43,955 bases of DNA from Bacillota bacterium (GTDB taxonomy: Bacteria; Bacillota; Dehalobacteriia; UBA4068; UBA4997), in NCBI GenBank assembly GCA_021769035.1, contig JAETTP010000016.1, positions 1-43,955 of the forward strand, read 5' to 3'. This document shows, piece after piece, positions 34,879-43,307 of the stretch. A program made the position numbers and the translations under genes. Under the pieces are notes generated by a model, which searched no databases, was not told where the DNA came from, and saw nothing but the letters and a program-made list of their open reading frames with translations. The number at the start of each line of letters is the position of its first letter. The stretch's first letter is position 1.

Positions 34879-34949
34879 CTCTCACCTCGTTAGTTATTTC
34901 TTTCAGTCGTAGCGTCGCTTGGCAACGCTTTAGCGATATTCCCTTTTCA

Positions 34950-34979
34950 AAAAAATATAGTATACCATACGGTATACTA
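34950..34979 (-). terminator. AT-rich palindrome with T tail
   Basis: On the - strand TAGTATACC, a four-base loop and GGTATACTA are followed by TATTTTTTT. It may end transcripts from upstream or, being downstream of the rimP promoter, act as an attenuator or operator. The stem is AT-rich, so terminator strength is doubtful. Confidence 0.45.
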
Positions 34980-34989
34980 CGAGTTCAAA

Positions 34990-35041
34990 GGGCTTCCTGT
35001 AATAATATAACAGGTGCGGCGGAATTTGTCAAGCCCTTTTT
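34990..35041 (-). promoter_or_regulatory. rimP operon promoter within an inverted repeat
   Basis: A perfect TTGACA (35027-35032 on the - strand) and TATATT (35004-35009) have a 17-base spacer. The promoter is enclosed by nine-base arms: AAAGGGCTT at about 34987-34995 and AAGCCCTTT at 35031-35039. CCTGT and ACAGG also flank the -10 box. The dyad could bind a regulator or fold as a hairpin in + strand RNA that ends in T residues. Confidence 0.75.
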
Positions 35042-35137
35042 TGCATTTTTTCTGTTTTTCCCTTAACAAACAGGGCTGCAAACCGCAAGAACAAGCTTGG
35101 CTGGCTTTGCTATTTTCTCAGCAAACTGGATATATAT

Positions 35138-35680
35138 TTACTTTTTCTTGATAAGTTTCAATTTTATATTTCTTTTGTCGGCAATCTTTTGAAACACATC
35201 TACTACAAACAAAGATTGTGCTTTAAGTGGCAGCGAAGACAATTCATCATTGGCTTCTATTTGCTTTATCGCTTCTCTTATCTCCGAAAGTTCTAATAAA
35301 TTGACCGCCACACAAAAGAAATTTTTCCTGCGCCCGTCATTATAGTTAGAAAGCAAGTAAGAAAGAATTTGTATTTTTTCTTGCTGTTCAAGATTATATT
35401 GTTCAATGCCTATGCTTTGCGCTCTTTCTAAATCTGCTTTTCGCCGTTTGCTCGTAATAAAAATATCATATTCATCAATGTGTTGATATTTTTCGCAAGG
35501 ATATTGTTTGCATTCATAACAATACTCAATCTTTTCATGTTCAAGGCTGCATTTTGCAATCTTGCAGGACTGATTACCATTGCCGCAACCGCCGCAGTAA
35601 TTTCCTAAAAGCATAGGGCATAAACCGCAATTCAAGCCGCAAAGAGAAAATAATTGATTTTTCCGTTCAAATCCTTTCAT
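35138..35680 (-). CDS. DUF3795-type cysteine-rich protein
   Basis: A 180-residue protein of unknown function. The first ~65 residues carry many cysteines in a zinc-finger-like spacing: FSLCGLNCGLCP, NYCGGCGNGNQSCKIAKC, EYCYECKQYPCEKY, matching the DUF3795 pattern found in anaerobes. The second half is a helical, lysine-rich domain ending in KLKLIKKK. Codons are much richer in A and T than those of the neighbours, suggesting recent acquisition. GAGGT precedes the ATG. No function is proposed beyond possible metal binding. Confidence 0.75.
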   Translation of the reverse strand: MKGFERKNQLFSLCGLNCGLCPMLLGNYCGGCGNGNQSCKIAKCSLEHEKIEYCYECKQYPCEKYQHIDEYDIFITSKRRKADLERAQSIGIEQYNLEQQEKIQILSYLLSNYNDGRRKNFFCVAVNLLELSEIREAIKQIEANDELSSLPLKAQSLFVVDVFQKIADKRNIKLKLIKKK

Positions 35681-35783
35681 ATCGATGACCTCGTTCTAAC
35701 ACTCTGATAATAGATTTCATTACTCTGCAATTTATAGGTGGAAACAGCGGGAATAAGCATTTTCAATCCTAAATCTTGACCGC

Positions 35784-36629
35784 CTAAAGTTGGCTGTCGT
35801 CAATCTCGTCCAAAATCCGCAGTCTGTCGTCATAAACCGGGATACTGGCGCGGATTTTCGGCATACAGGAATAATCCAAATCAGCCAGCAAAATGCCCTG
35901 GTCGGTGGCCTCGCGGCCGCCGCAGATAAATTCTCCCAGCGGGTTTAGGGCCATAGACCAGCCCGGATACTTGCCGCTGTGGTCCTTGCCGGTTCGGTTG
36001 CAGGCCAGCAGAAAAATCTGATGGTCAATAGCCCTGGCCTGGTTTAGCAGCAGCCAATGCTCGGCCCGGACGGTGGGCCACTGCGCCGGCACAATCAAGG
36101 TGTTCGCGCCACGCAGGGTCAAATTCTGAATGGTGGCCGGAAAACGCAGGTCGTAGCAAATCGCCAGGCCAAAAAGCCCCCAGGGAGTTTCCACCAACCC
36201 CCATTCATCGCCGGGCGCAAAATATTCCGGCTCCTGCAAGCCGTTTGGGAATAAATGCAGCTTGCGGTATTTATAGATAAGCTCGCCCTTGTCGTCAATC
36301 ACCAGCGCGGTATTGTAAAAAACATCGCCCCGCTTTTCTGCAATGGTGCCGCCAAAAATATACATACCGTATTCCTTAGCTTTGCGCATCAGCAAACGGG
36401 CGCTGCTGCCCTGGCGCAGATTTTGGGCCAGCTCCGGCAAATGCTTCAAATCGTAGCCCATATTCCAAAGCTCTGGCAACACCGCCAACTGCGCGCCGCA
36501 GGCCGCGGCCTCGTCTAGCAGAGCTGCCACTGTATTCTCATTGCGCTGCACCTCGCCCGGCCGAACATCAAATTGCAGCAGGGCTGCCTGCAAGGTCTGT
36601 CTTGTTGTATTTTCCGGCATAATGTTCAT
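35784..36629 (-). CDS. Carbon-nitrogen hydrolase (nitrilase superfamily amidase)
   Basis: Hydrolyses a non-peptide C-N bond. The catalytic triad is visible: E53 in VLPELWNMGYD, K123 in YRKLHLFP and C158 in LAICYDLRFP. The 281-residue length and the FGGTIAEK and NRTGKD blocks resemble the omega-amidase/YafV-like group that deaminates alpha-keto acid amides, but the substrate is not certain. The first ATG (36629) is nearly on top of a GGGGG; the ATG three codons on (36620) is better spaced. Confidence 0.83.
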   Translation of the reverse strand: MNIMPENTTRQTLQAALLQFDVRPGEVQRNENTVAALLDEAAACGAQLAVLPELWNMGYDLKHLPELAQNLRQGSSARLLMRKAKEYGMYIFGGTIAEKRGDVFYNTALVIDDKGELIYKYRKLHLFPNGLQEPEYFAPGDEWGLVETPWGLFGLAICYDLRFPATIQNLTLRGANTLIVPAQWPTVRAEHWLLLNQARAIDHQIFLLACNRTGKDHSGKYPGWSMALNPLGEFICGGREATDQGILLADLDYSCMPKIRASIPVYDDRLRILDEIDDSQL

Positions 36630-36641
36630 TCCCCCGTTTTC

Positions 36642-37343
36642 CTATTCAACATCAGCAATCTGAAACAATGGCAACAGCTCCGTCAGCTTATGCACCACCG
36701 GCACCCTTTGTGTCAGCTTGATATTTTCAAAATCCCAGCCCTGGCAGACGCGCACCAAAACAGGTGCCGCCCCCACGGCCAAAGCTGGGGCAATCTCACT
36801 TTTCAGGCTGTTGCCAATAACCACGGTTTGGCTAGGCGCAAAGGCGTGCCGCTGCATAATATTTTGGTACACAGCCGGCGTTTTTTTATCCACCACAATA
36901 ATTTCCGCAAAATATTCGTTCAAATTGTGCAGCTCAACCTTATATCTCTGCTCATCATAGCCGCCCTGTGTCAGTAGCACCAACTTGTGCCCGGCCTCCG
37001 CCAGCAAATCCAGCACCAGCCGGGCGCCGTCCACCAGCGGATAATCCGCCTCCCGAAAGCTGTTGCCCAAGTCCTCAAAGGCCGCGGCCTGATCATTGTC
37101 AAACGGCTGAAAACAACGCTCGCAGTAAAACTCATAGGTTTTGCGCAGGGCCTGCGGAAAGGCCCAAGGCACATAAGCGTCCGCCTGCTCAATGGCCTCG
37201 CGGTCAAAGGCGTCCAGAGTATAGTAAACATTGTCGTCGTCAAAGCCCAACGCCGCCATCTGCTGCAAAAATTGCTCTGTCAACTCCACAAAAATCTGGT
37301 GCGTGTAAATCAAAGTGTCGTCTAAATCGAAAATCAACAGCAT
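36642..37343 (-). CDS. HAD-superfamily hydrolase
   Basis: A haloacid-dehalogenase-type phosphatase of 233 residues. Motif I is FDLDDTL (nucleophile D6, acid D8), motif II is LLTQGG, a lysine lies in VVDKKT, and motif IV reads GNSLKSEI where many relatives have GDSxxxD. The helical cap is inserted after motif I. The substrate cannot be predicted; phosphosugars or nucleotides are possible. GAGGGG precedes the ATG; the nitrilase gene starts 13 bases after its stop. Confidence 0.82.
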   Translation of the reverse strand: MLLIFDLDDTLIYTHQIFVELTEQFLQQMAALGFDDDNVYYTLDAFDREAIEQADAYVPWAFPQALRKTYEFYCERCFQPFDNDQAAAFEDLGNSFREADYPLVDGARLVLDLLAEAGHKLVLLTQGGYDEQRYKVELHNLNEYFAEIIVVDKKTPAVYQNIMQRHAFAPSQTVVIGNSLKSEIAPALAVGAAPVLVRVCQGWDFENIKLTQRVPVVHKLTELLPLFQIADVE

Positions 37344-37354
37344 AGCCTATCCCC

Positions 37355-38161
37355 TCAAACTTTTTCCAGGCCGCGCAGGCGTAAATCCCGGTCGCAGGCC
37401 AGCAGACAGGGTTCGCACAGGCTGAGCAGACGCGAAAGCGAACGCGTGCCCAAAAGCCCCTGCAAATCGGCAAAATTTAAATTGGTGGTGGCAATGGTGG
37501 TTAAACATTCATTCATTCGATAATTTAAAATAGTAAACAGCACGCTACGTGTCCAATCGGAAAAGTTATGGCTGCCTAAATCGTCCAAAATCAGCACCGA
37601 CACCTTTTTGGCCTGCTCCTGCAAGCGGCGCACTTCGTCCTCCTGGCCGGAAAAGGCGCCGCGCAGCTCGTCCAGAAAATCCGGCACCACCAAAAACAGC
37701 ACCTTTTGCCGCCGCCGCAACAGATAATTGGCCGCCGCCGCCGCCAAATGCGTTTTGCCGCTGCCTACCTGCCCCAAAAGCAGCAAACCGCGCGGGGCGC
37801 CGCCAACCACCAGCTTTTCACAGCAGCCGCGCATCTTGGCGCAGGCCTCCTTGGCTAGCTCGTAGTAGGTACGGCCTTTGCCGTCCGGGGCCTGCGCATT
37901 GCCCGGGTAATTAGCCAGCTCAAACCGCTCAAAGGTCATTTTCTGCAAAGCCGGCTGCAAACGGGCCGCCCGGCAGGCCTGTTGAAAATGCCGCTCTGCG
38001 TGGCAACGGCAAAGTTGAGCCCGACCGTCCGGCCGCAAAATATAACCGCTGCCGCCGCAGATTGGACATTCCGCCTCCTGCGGCCGGACAGCAGATCGCA
38101 GAGGCCGAACTCCGCCCACTTCAATATCCGCCGCCTTGATTATCTCCGAAAACTCCTGCAT
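37355..38161 (-). CDS. DnaC/DnaI-like helicase-loader ATPase
   Basis: A AAA+ ATPase of 268 residues similar to DnaC/DnaI loaders. An N-terminal zinc-finger-like region (CPICGGSGY, then CRCH) is followed by Walker A LLLLGQVGSGKTHLA, Walker B VLILDDLG, the sensor TIATTNLN and an arginine-bearing SLSRLLSLCEP. Such proteins load the replicative helicase on DNA. The place next to argH and a phosphatase, rather than beside dnaB or dnaD, is not the B. subtilis arrangement, so a role as the main loader is inferred, not proved; phage or transposon IstB relatives look alike. Confidence 0.78.
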   Translation of the reverse strand: MQEFSEIIKAADIEVGGVRPLRSAVRPQEAECPICGGSGYILRPDGRAQLCRCHAERHFQQACRAARLQPALQKMTFERFELANYPGNAQAPDGKGRTYYELAKEACAKMRGCCEKLVVGGAPRGLLLLGQVGSGKTHLAAAAANYLLRRRQKVLFLVVPDFLDELRGAFSGQEDEVRRLQEQAKKVSVLILDDLGSHNFSDWTRSVLFTILNYRMNECLTTIATTNLNFADLQGLLGTRSLSRLLSLCEPCLLACDRDLRLRGLEKV

Positions 38162-38179
38162 AAAGCACCACTCCTGAGC

Positions 38180-39565
38180 TTATATTTGCCGCAGCCATTC
38201 CCCAGCCTGCTGCAAGGCCTCTTCCATTGCCGGCAGGGCCGGGCCGCCCGGCGTGCAACGGGCCGCCACGCACTTATCAATGGCAATATAATCGTAAATA
38301 TCCGCCTGGAAGACTGAGGAGAATTGCTGAATTTCCGCCAGGGGCAAATCCTCCAGGCCCACTCCCTTGTCCTCGGCGTGCTTCACCAGCTGGCCGATAA
38401 TGCTGTGCGCCTCCCGAAAGGGCACGCCGCGCGCCGCCAGATAATCTGCCGCGTCGGTGGCGTTGATAAAGCCGCCCTTGGCCCGCTCATACATGCGCCC
38501 GCGGTTGACACGCATTGTCGCCAGCATTGGCGCAAACACCAACAGTGATTTTTTCACGGTGTCCACCGTGTCAAAAAGGGCCTCCTTATCCTCCTGCAAG
38601 TCCTTGTTGTAAGCCAGCGGAAGGCCTTTCAGCATAGTCAACGCGCCCATCAGGTGTCCAAACACCCGGCCGCTTTTGCCGCGCACCAGTTCCGCCACAT
38701 CGGGGTTTTTCTTTTGCGGCATAATTGAGGAACCGGTGCTGTAGCCGTCGTCCAGCGTGATATAACCAAATTCATTGGAAGACCACAGCACAATCTCCTC
38801 GGAAAGCCGAGACAAATGCACCATAATCAAAGAGGCCGCACTGATAAACTCTACCACAAAATCACGGTCGCTTACCGCGTCCAGCGTGTTGGCACAAATA
38901 TCGGCAAAGCCCAGCTCCGCCGCCACAAAATGGCGATCAATCGGAAAGGTGGTGCCAGCCAGCGCGCCCGCGCCCAACGGCAGATAATCCGCCCGCCGGC
39001 AGCAATCCGTCAGGCGTTCATAATCCCGACGAAACATCTGGAAATAAGCCAGCAGGTGGTGCCCCATTGTGATAGGCTGAGCCTTTTGCAGGTGGGTGTA
39101 GCCGGCCATCACGCTGGCCTTGTGCTCCGCCGCCAAATCCAACAGGGTTTGCAGAAGCTTGTGCAGCAGCTCCTGCACCTCCGTCACCTGCTGCTTCAGA
39201 TATAAGCGCATATCCAGCGCCACCTGGTCGTTGCGGCTGCGGGCCGTGTGCAGCTTTTTGCCAACCTCGCCCACGCGCTCCGTCAAAATCTTTTCGATAT
39301 TCATATGAATATCCTCCGCGCCAACCTCAAACTCCACCCGGCCGGCGTCAATATCCGCCCTGATTTGCTGCAAACCGGCCACCAGCGTTTCTGCCTCCGC
39401 CTGGCTGATAATCCCCTGCTTGCCCAGCATTTTAGCGTGGGCAATGGAGCCGGCAATGTCATGCTGATATAAAATCTGGTCAAAGCTGATTGAAGAATGG
39501 AAATCCTCCACCAGCTTGTCCGTGCTTTTGGCGAAACGTCCGCCCCACATTTTGGTTTCTGTCAA
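38180..39565 (-). CDS. argH: Argininosuccinate lyase ArgH
   Basis: Splits argininosuccinate into arginine and fumarate. About 461 residues with KMWGGRFAKSTDKLVE at the N-terminus, HTARSRNDQVALDMRLYL, AGYTHLQKAQPITMGH and the signature GSSIMPQKKNPDVAELVRG carrying the catalytic serine. The frame is open to 39601, but AGAGGTG lies seven bases before a TTG at 39565, giving an N-terminus (LTETKMWGG) normal for the family; the first ATG inside is at 39550. No argG lies beside it in this window. Confidence 0.93.
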   Translation of the reverse strand: MTETKMWGGRFAKSTDKLVEDFHSSISFDQILYQHDIAGSIAHAKMLGKQGIISQAEAETLVAGLQQIRADIDAGRVEFEVGAEDIHMNIEKILTERVGEVGKKLHTARSRNDQVALDMRLYLKQQVTEVQELLHKLLQTLLDLAAEHKASVMAGYTHLQKAQPITMGHHLLAYFQMFRRDYERLTDCCRRADYLPLGAGALAGTTFPIDRHFVAAELGFADICANTLDAVSDRDFVVEFISAASLIMVHLSRLSEEIVLWSSNEFGYITLDDGYSTGSSIMPQKKNPDVAELVRGKSGRVFGHLMGALTMLKGLPLAYNKDLQEDKEALFDTVDTVKKSLLVFAPMLATMRVNRGRMYERAKGGFINATDAADYLAARGVPFREAHSIIGQLVKHAEDKGVGLEDLPLAEIQQFSSVFQADIYDYIAIDKCVAARCTPGGPALPAMEEALQQAGEWLRQI

Positions 39566-39630
39566 TGTTCTACACCTCTGTTTATTAAATGTATTGCTCA
39601 TTGTTAAAGCGTTTTAAGCTATTGACAAAT

Positions 39631-39693
39631 AAAAAATCTGCCGTAACACTGCTTTTGCATTACGCAATCAAGCAATATTATAGCAGATTTTTT
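39631..39693. terminator. Bidirectional terminator before argH
   Basis: AAAAAATCTGC (39631-39641) and GCAGATTTTTT (39683-39693) form a perfect 11-pair stem around a 41-base loop that can itself fold (TTGC with GCAA). T runs occur on both strands. It follows the small membrane protein gene and separates it from argH. Confidence 0.7.
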
Positions 39694-39724
39694 GCCGCCT
39701 GCCTAGTAGTTGAAGCAAATTTTC

Positions 39725-40138
39725 TCAAGCCACTCCCAAAATACCGCCCAAGCCGCCGGCCAAAAACAGCAACAAACCTTTCACCAGCAACCCCAGAACC
39801 GACACCCCTCCGGCAGTCAGCCCGGCCGCGCTGCTCAGCAGCAAAAGCCCCAAAAGCAATGCCGCCAGCAGCAGACCATGCCAAAGGCCTCGCCGCCCGG
39901 CCCCTTTAGCCGCTGCAAAAGCCCCAACAAAAGCCGCCACGCCCAGCACTGCCAACTGTAACACGTGCGCCGTGCCGCCAGCAAGAGAGGTGAAGCAATA
40001 TGCCGCCGCTAAAGCCAGGCTTAAGACCGCTACCAGCAGACAGCTGAGCAGCAAACCACGGCCCAACTGCACTGCCGAAATGCCCTCGCCGCCGGCGTCT
40101 GCCGCCGAACCGCCCATAATGGCAAAAATCTCTTTCAA
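39725..40138 (-). CDS. Small four-helix membrane protein (TIGR04086-like)
   Basis: A roughly 137-residue integral membrane protein with four hydrophobic helices and short loops, very rich in leucine, alanine and glycine. The organisation resembles the TIGR04086/YrzE family of Firmicutes, of unknown function. There is no ATG at the front: AAAGGG directly abuts a TTG at 40147, and a second TTG at 40138 is nine bases from it and preferred; an internal ATG at residue 8 of that form is a further option. It follows sigK by 55 bases. Confidence 0.68.
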   Translation of the reverse strand: MKEIFAIMGGSAADAGGEGISAVQLGRGLLLSCLLVAVLSLALAAAYCFTSLAGGTAHVLQLAVLGVAAFVGAFAAAKGAGRRGLWHGLLLAALLLGLLLLSSAAGLTAGGVSVLGLLVKGLLLFLAGGLGGILGVA

Positions 40139-40193
40139 TGCTCTCAACCCTTTCTATGTAAAATGAAATTATCAAGCTTTTATAAATCGTATG

Positions 40194-40886
40194 CTATTCC
40201 TCAAAGGATTTATGCAGCTTTTGCAGGGCTTTTTTTTCAATCCGGCTGACATAGGAGCGGCTGATTCCTAGCTGTTTGGCAATCTCCCGCTGGGTGTGCT
40301 CCTCCGCCCCGCACAGGCCGTAGCGTTGAATGATTATATAACGTTCCTTAGGAGAAAGGCCCTTTAGGGAGAGATGCAGCATCCGCTCGTCATCCTTGCT
40401 TTCCACGGTGTCCAAAATCTCGGTGCCATCGCTGCCCAGGGTTTCCAGCAGGGTAATTTGGTTGCCCTCCTTGTCGGAGCCAATCGGGTCGTTCAGAGAA
40501 AGCTCCGTGCGCCGGTTTTTAGTGGCCCGCAGATACATCAGCACCTCATTTTCAATGCAGCGGGCGGCGTAAGTGGTTAGCTTGATATTCTTGGCCAAAT
40601 CAAATGTGTTAATGGCCTTAATCAGGCCGATAGTGCCAATGGAAATTAAATCCTCTCGCTCCGGGCCGTGATTTTCAAACTTTTTCACAATATGCGCCAC
40701 CAAACGCAAATTATGCTCAATCAAAGTTAAGCGGGCGTTTTTGTCCCCCTCCGCCCAAGCCTGCAAATATTTTTTTTCTTCCTCCGGGGCCAGCGGCTTG
40801 GGAAAAGCGTTGCTGTTCAGATAACCCAGCAAAAAACCCATTCCCGGCACCAGAGAACCAAACAAGTAGATAAGCTCCCAAAACAT
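40194..40886 (-). CDS. sigK: Sporulation sigma factor SigK (pro-form)
   Basis: The late mother-cell sigma factor of endospore formation, 230 residues. It starts with a hydrophobic pro-segment (FWELIYLFGSLVPGMGFLLGYL), as in B. subtilis pro-SigK, which must be cut off to release the factor. The region-2 block LIEHNLRLVAHIVKKFENHGPEREDLISIGTIGLIKAI and TYAARCIENE are close to SigK; region 4 ends in a helix-turn-helix (TQREIAKQLGISRSYVSRIEKKALQKL). The gene is continuous, with no skin-type element splitting it. GGAGG lies eight bases before the ATG. Confidence 0.93.
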   Translation of the reverse strand: MFWELIYLFGSLVPGMGFLLGYLNSNAFPKPLAPEEEKKYLQAWAEGDKNARLTLIEHNLRLVAHIVKKFENHGPEREDLISIGTIGLIKAINTFDLAKNIKLTTYAARCIENEVLMYLRATKNRRTELSLNDPIGSDKEGNQITLLETLGSDGTEILDTVESKDDERMLHLSLKGLSPKERYIIIQRYGLCGAEEHTQREIAKQLGISRSYVSRIEKKALQKLHKSFEE

Positions 40887-40923
40887 CTCCTCAACCTCCG
40901 CCTAAAATCTTGCCTACTGCTCA

Positions 40924-40951
40924 ATTCTATGCGAAAAATATAAAATAATGC
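40924..40951 (-). promoter_or_regulatory. Possible SigE-type promoter of sigK
   Basis: On the - strand CATAGAAT (40924-40931) matches seven of eight positions of the SigE -10 consensus and is preceded, 13 bases away, by GCATTAT (40945-40951), a weaker match to the -35. sigK is transcribed by SigE in B. subtilis, so the fit is plausible. It overlaps the terminator of the upstream gene. Confidence 0.35.
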
Positions 40952-40978
40952 CGATACCCCAAAACAAGTACCGGCATT
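40935..40978 (-). terminator. Terminator of the M56-M23 unit
   Basis: On the - strand AATGCCGGTAC pairs over 11 positions with GTATCGGCATT (one G-T pair; + strand arms 40947-40957 and 40968-40978), followed by ATTTTATATTTTT. It begins nine bases beyond the stop codon. Confidence 0.85.
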
Positions 40979-40986
40979 TTCTATTT

Positions 40987-43296
40987 CTATTCAAACAGCT
41001 CCAAAGGGTCAACCGCCTGACCGTTCTGTAGCACAACAAAATGCAGGTGATTACCGGTGCTTTGGCCGGTGGAGCCAACATAACCGATAATCTGGCCGGC
41101 TGCCACCGTATCGCCGGCCTTAACCGCCAGGCTGGACAAATGAGCATAGCGGGTTTCCCACGCGCCCATATCCGCGTGCTGCAAAATGATTTTGTTGCCG
41201 TCCTCGCCCATATAGCCGGCCGCCAGAACCTGCCCCGCCGCCGCGGCCAAAACCGGCGCGCCATGCACCGCCGGAATATCAATCCCACTGTGCTGCCTGG
41301 GGCCGCCAAAGCCGTAACTGATATTGCGATATTTCTCCTCAAGCGGCCACTGCCAATGCTGCTCGCTGTTTTCTCTTAAAGGCGCGCTATCCCGATTGCT
41401 GCTGCGCAGGCCGCCAATCAGCCAGCTGCCATCCTGCTGCCGCTCCACCTCCAGCGTTAGGGAAAGTTCGCTGTAGCCGCTTTGGCCGTCCGGCCGAATA
41501 ATTAAAGCGTGCAGTTCCAGACTGTTCGGCTCCGCCGCCCGCTGCTCCGCATAAACGGCCACGGCCTCGCCCAGCATAACGTCAGCATACTGCCAGCCGA
41601 CGCTTTCCAGCACATATGGCGTGCAAAAAGACTGCATTTTCTGATAATCGCTTTGCCGCCAGGCCTGCAAAAACTGTGCCGCCACCGCAAACTGCTCCGG
41701 CAAGGGCAAAACAGTATCCACCGTTTTAGCTTTGCTCGGCAAAGGTAGGCTGACCAGCCGCAGAATTTCACCGTTGTTTTTATCATACTGCAAAATCATC
41801 AAGCCATCAAGAAAGCTGCCGCCCCCGGCCGCCGACATTTGGGCAATCCCAAACAACATTTCCGCCGGCACGTAAATCACATCATTGCGCATTTGCGCGC
41901 CCACCTGGCCGTCTGTTAGGCTGAACTGCCGCTGGTAAAAGCAATGCCGTACCCGGCCGCCGGCCGCGTCCATTTGCCACTGGTAAAGGTTCAGCTTAAC
42001 CAAGCCGTTTTCATATTGCAGGCTGTCGCTGTCGTTCGGCTCAATCACCCGGAATTTTTCCAAAGCTTCCCGCAGCGGCAAATATATCTGCCCGTTTTCA
42101 GCTACAAACGGCGCGTTAGTCAGCTGCAGCTTTTCCCCATTATTGCTCAGCACAACCACACTGGCCGCCGGGCTGAGATTATTCTCCTCCGCCCGGATTT
42201 CCCTGGCCGCCTTAACGCTGTAAGTCGCGCCCAAAAGTAGTATCAACGCCGTTAATATCCCGGCCAGCAGCCGCACAGCATTGCTGCGGCCGGCTTTATG
42301 TTTACTAATCACTTCAAACCTCCTTTTAAGATCGCTTTTCGCCGTATTTAACCCCGTATACAGTTTATTTTGGGCCGGCAGCGCAACGGACAGGCTGGCA
42401 ATGCGCAAAATCGTCCGCATATAATCCTGCCTTTGGGCTTGGTTCCAAAAACGGGTCACTTTCAAATCGCAGCAAATTTCACATTCCTGCTCCAGCTGCC
42501 GCTCCAGCAGATAAATCGCCGGATTGAACCAATGGACGGATTTAACCAGTAGCATAGTCCATTTAATCCACAAATCCTTTTGCTCCAAATGGTTCAGCTC
42601 GTGCTTTAAGACGTTATGCCAATCGTCAGCGGAAAGCTCAGCCGCCGGCAGCAACAGGCAGGGATTAAGCAGGCCAATCAGCAGCGGCGCCACAGGCAGG
42701 GCCTCCGCCTTTTGCCGGCGCAGTTCCAAACCGGGAACTGAACAGCGCATTTTGTCAACATCACTGTCCGGCAGCGGTATATCCTGCCAGAAAATGGCCT
42801 CGCTGGTTTGGCGCAGGCCGGCCGCAAAACGGTGATATTTGCGCAGACGGCTAAACAGCAGCAAGCAGGCAATCAATAGCCAGGCCACCGCCAGATCAAA
42901 GGTTAAATCACTGTGCAGCACAACCGAAAGCCAGTTTGGCGGCTCGGCCAGCGCTTGCTGCGCCAAAACCTCCGGCACGGCAGTAGGCAAATCCACCGCT
43001 TCCGGCGCAAATTGAACTTGCTTCACCAGGGAAGCCGACGGCGCAGGCTGCGGAGAAAGCGGCACTTCCCCGTCGGCCCCAGCGTTAGCTCCGCCGCCCC
43101 AGCCATACATCAGCAGACACACGGGCGAGATAAGCAGCAACATCAGCAGGTTTCCCCAAATTTCATATTGCCAATCGTGCCCCAGCCAGCGGCTGGTAAA
43201 ACGGCGCGCCGCAAACAGCAGCAAAATCAGCGCTGCCGCTATCATCGAAAGGGCCGCCGTGTGCAAAAAAATGTGTAAGAAAAATTGCCTAAGCAT
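40987..43296 (-). CDS. BlaR1-like M56 protease fused to an M23 peptidoglycan peptidase
   Basis: A 769-residue membrane protein with two peptidase modules. The N-terminal ~350 residues have helices near 8-31, 47-66 and 130-150, then the cytoplasmic zinc site HELNH (H232, E233, H236) and the third ligand region EICCD (E273), the hallmark of BlaR1/MecR1 M56 proteases. A fourth helix (about 340-362) leads outside to a copper-amine-oxidase-like segment, a linker domain and, at 650-769, an M23/LytM domain with intact ligands H669 and D673 (HSGID), H719, and H750/H752 (HLHF). In BlaR1 the outer part is a penicillin-binding sensor; here it is replaced. It is 11 bases after a BlaI-type repressor gene. 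Confidence 0.9.
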   Translation of the reverse strand: MLRQFFLHIFLHTAALSMIAAALILLLFAARRFTSRWLGHDWQYEIWGNLLMLLLISPVCLLMYGWGGGANAGADGEVPLSPQPAPSASLVKQVQFAPEAVDLPTAVPEVLAQQALAEPPNWLSVVLHSDLTFDLAVAWLLIACLLLFSRLRKYHRFAAGLRQTSEAIFWQDIPLPDSDVDKMRCSVPGLELRRQKAEALPVAPLLIGLLNPCLLLPAAELSADDWHNVLKHELNHLEQKDLWIKWTMLLVKSVHWFNPAIYLLERQLEQECEICCDLKVTRFWNQAQRQDYMRTILRIASLSVALPAQNKLYTGLNTAKSDLKRRFEVISKHKAGRSNAVRLLAGILTALILLLGATYSVKAAREIRAEENNLSPAASVVVLSNNGEKLQLTNAPFVAENGQIYLPLREALEKFRVIEPNDSDSLQYENGLVKLNLYQWQMDAAGGRVRHCFYQRQFSLTDGQVGAQMRNDVIYVPAEMLFGIAQMSAAGGGSFLDGLMILQYDKNNGEILRLVSLPLPSKAKTVDTVLPLPEQFAVAAQFLQAWRQSDYQKMQSFCTPYVLESVGWQYADVMLGEAVAVYAEQRAAEPNSLELHALIIRPDGQSGYSELSLTLEVERQQDGSWLIGGLRSSNRDSAPLRENSEQHWQWPLEEKYRNISYGFGGPRQHSGIDIPAVHGAPVLAAAAGQVLAAGYMGEDGNKIILQHADMGAWETRYAHLSSLAVKAGDTVAAGQIIGYVGSTGQSTGNHLHFVVLQNGQAVDPLELFE

Positions 43297-43307
43297 AACT
43301 TAATACC

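Noticed and set aside
35681-35783. Promoter for the DUF3795 gene
   Set aside because: Several TTG and TA-rich hexamers occur, but none have acceptable spacing.
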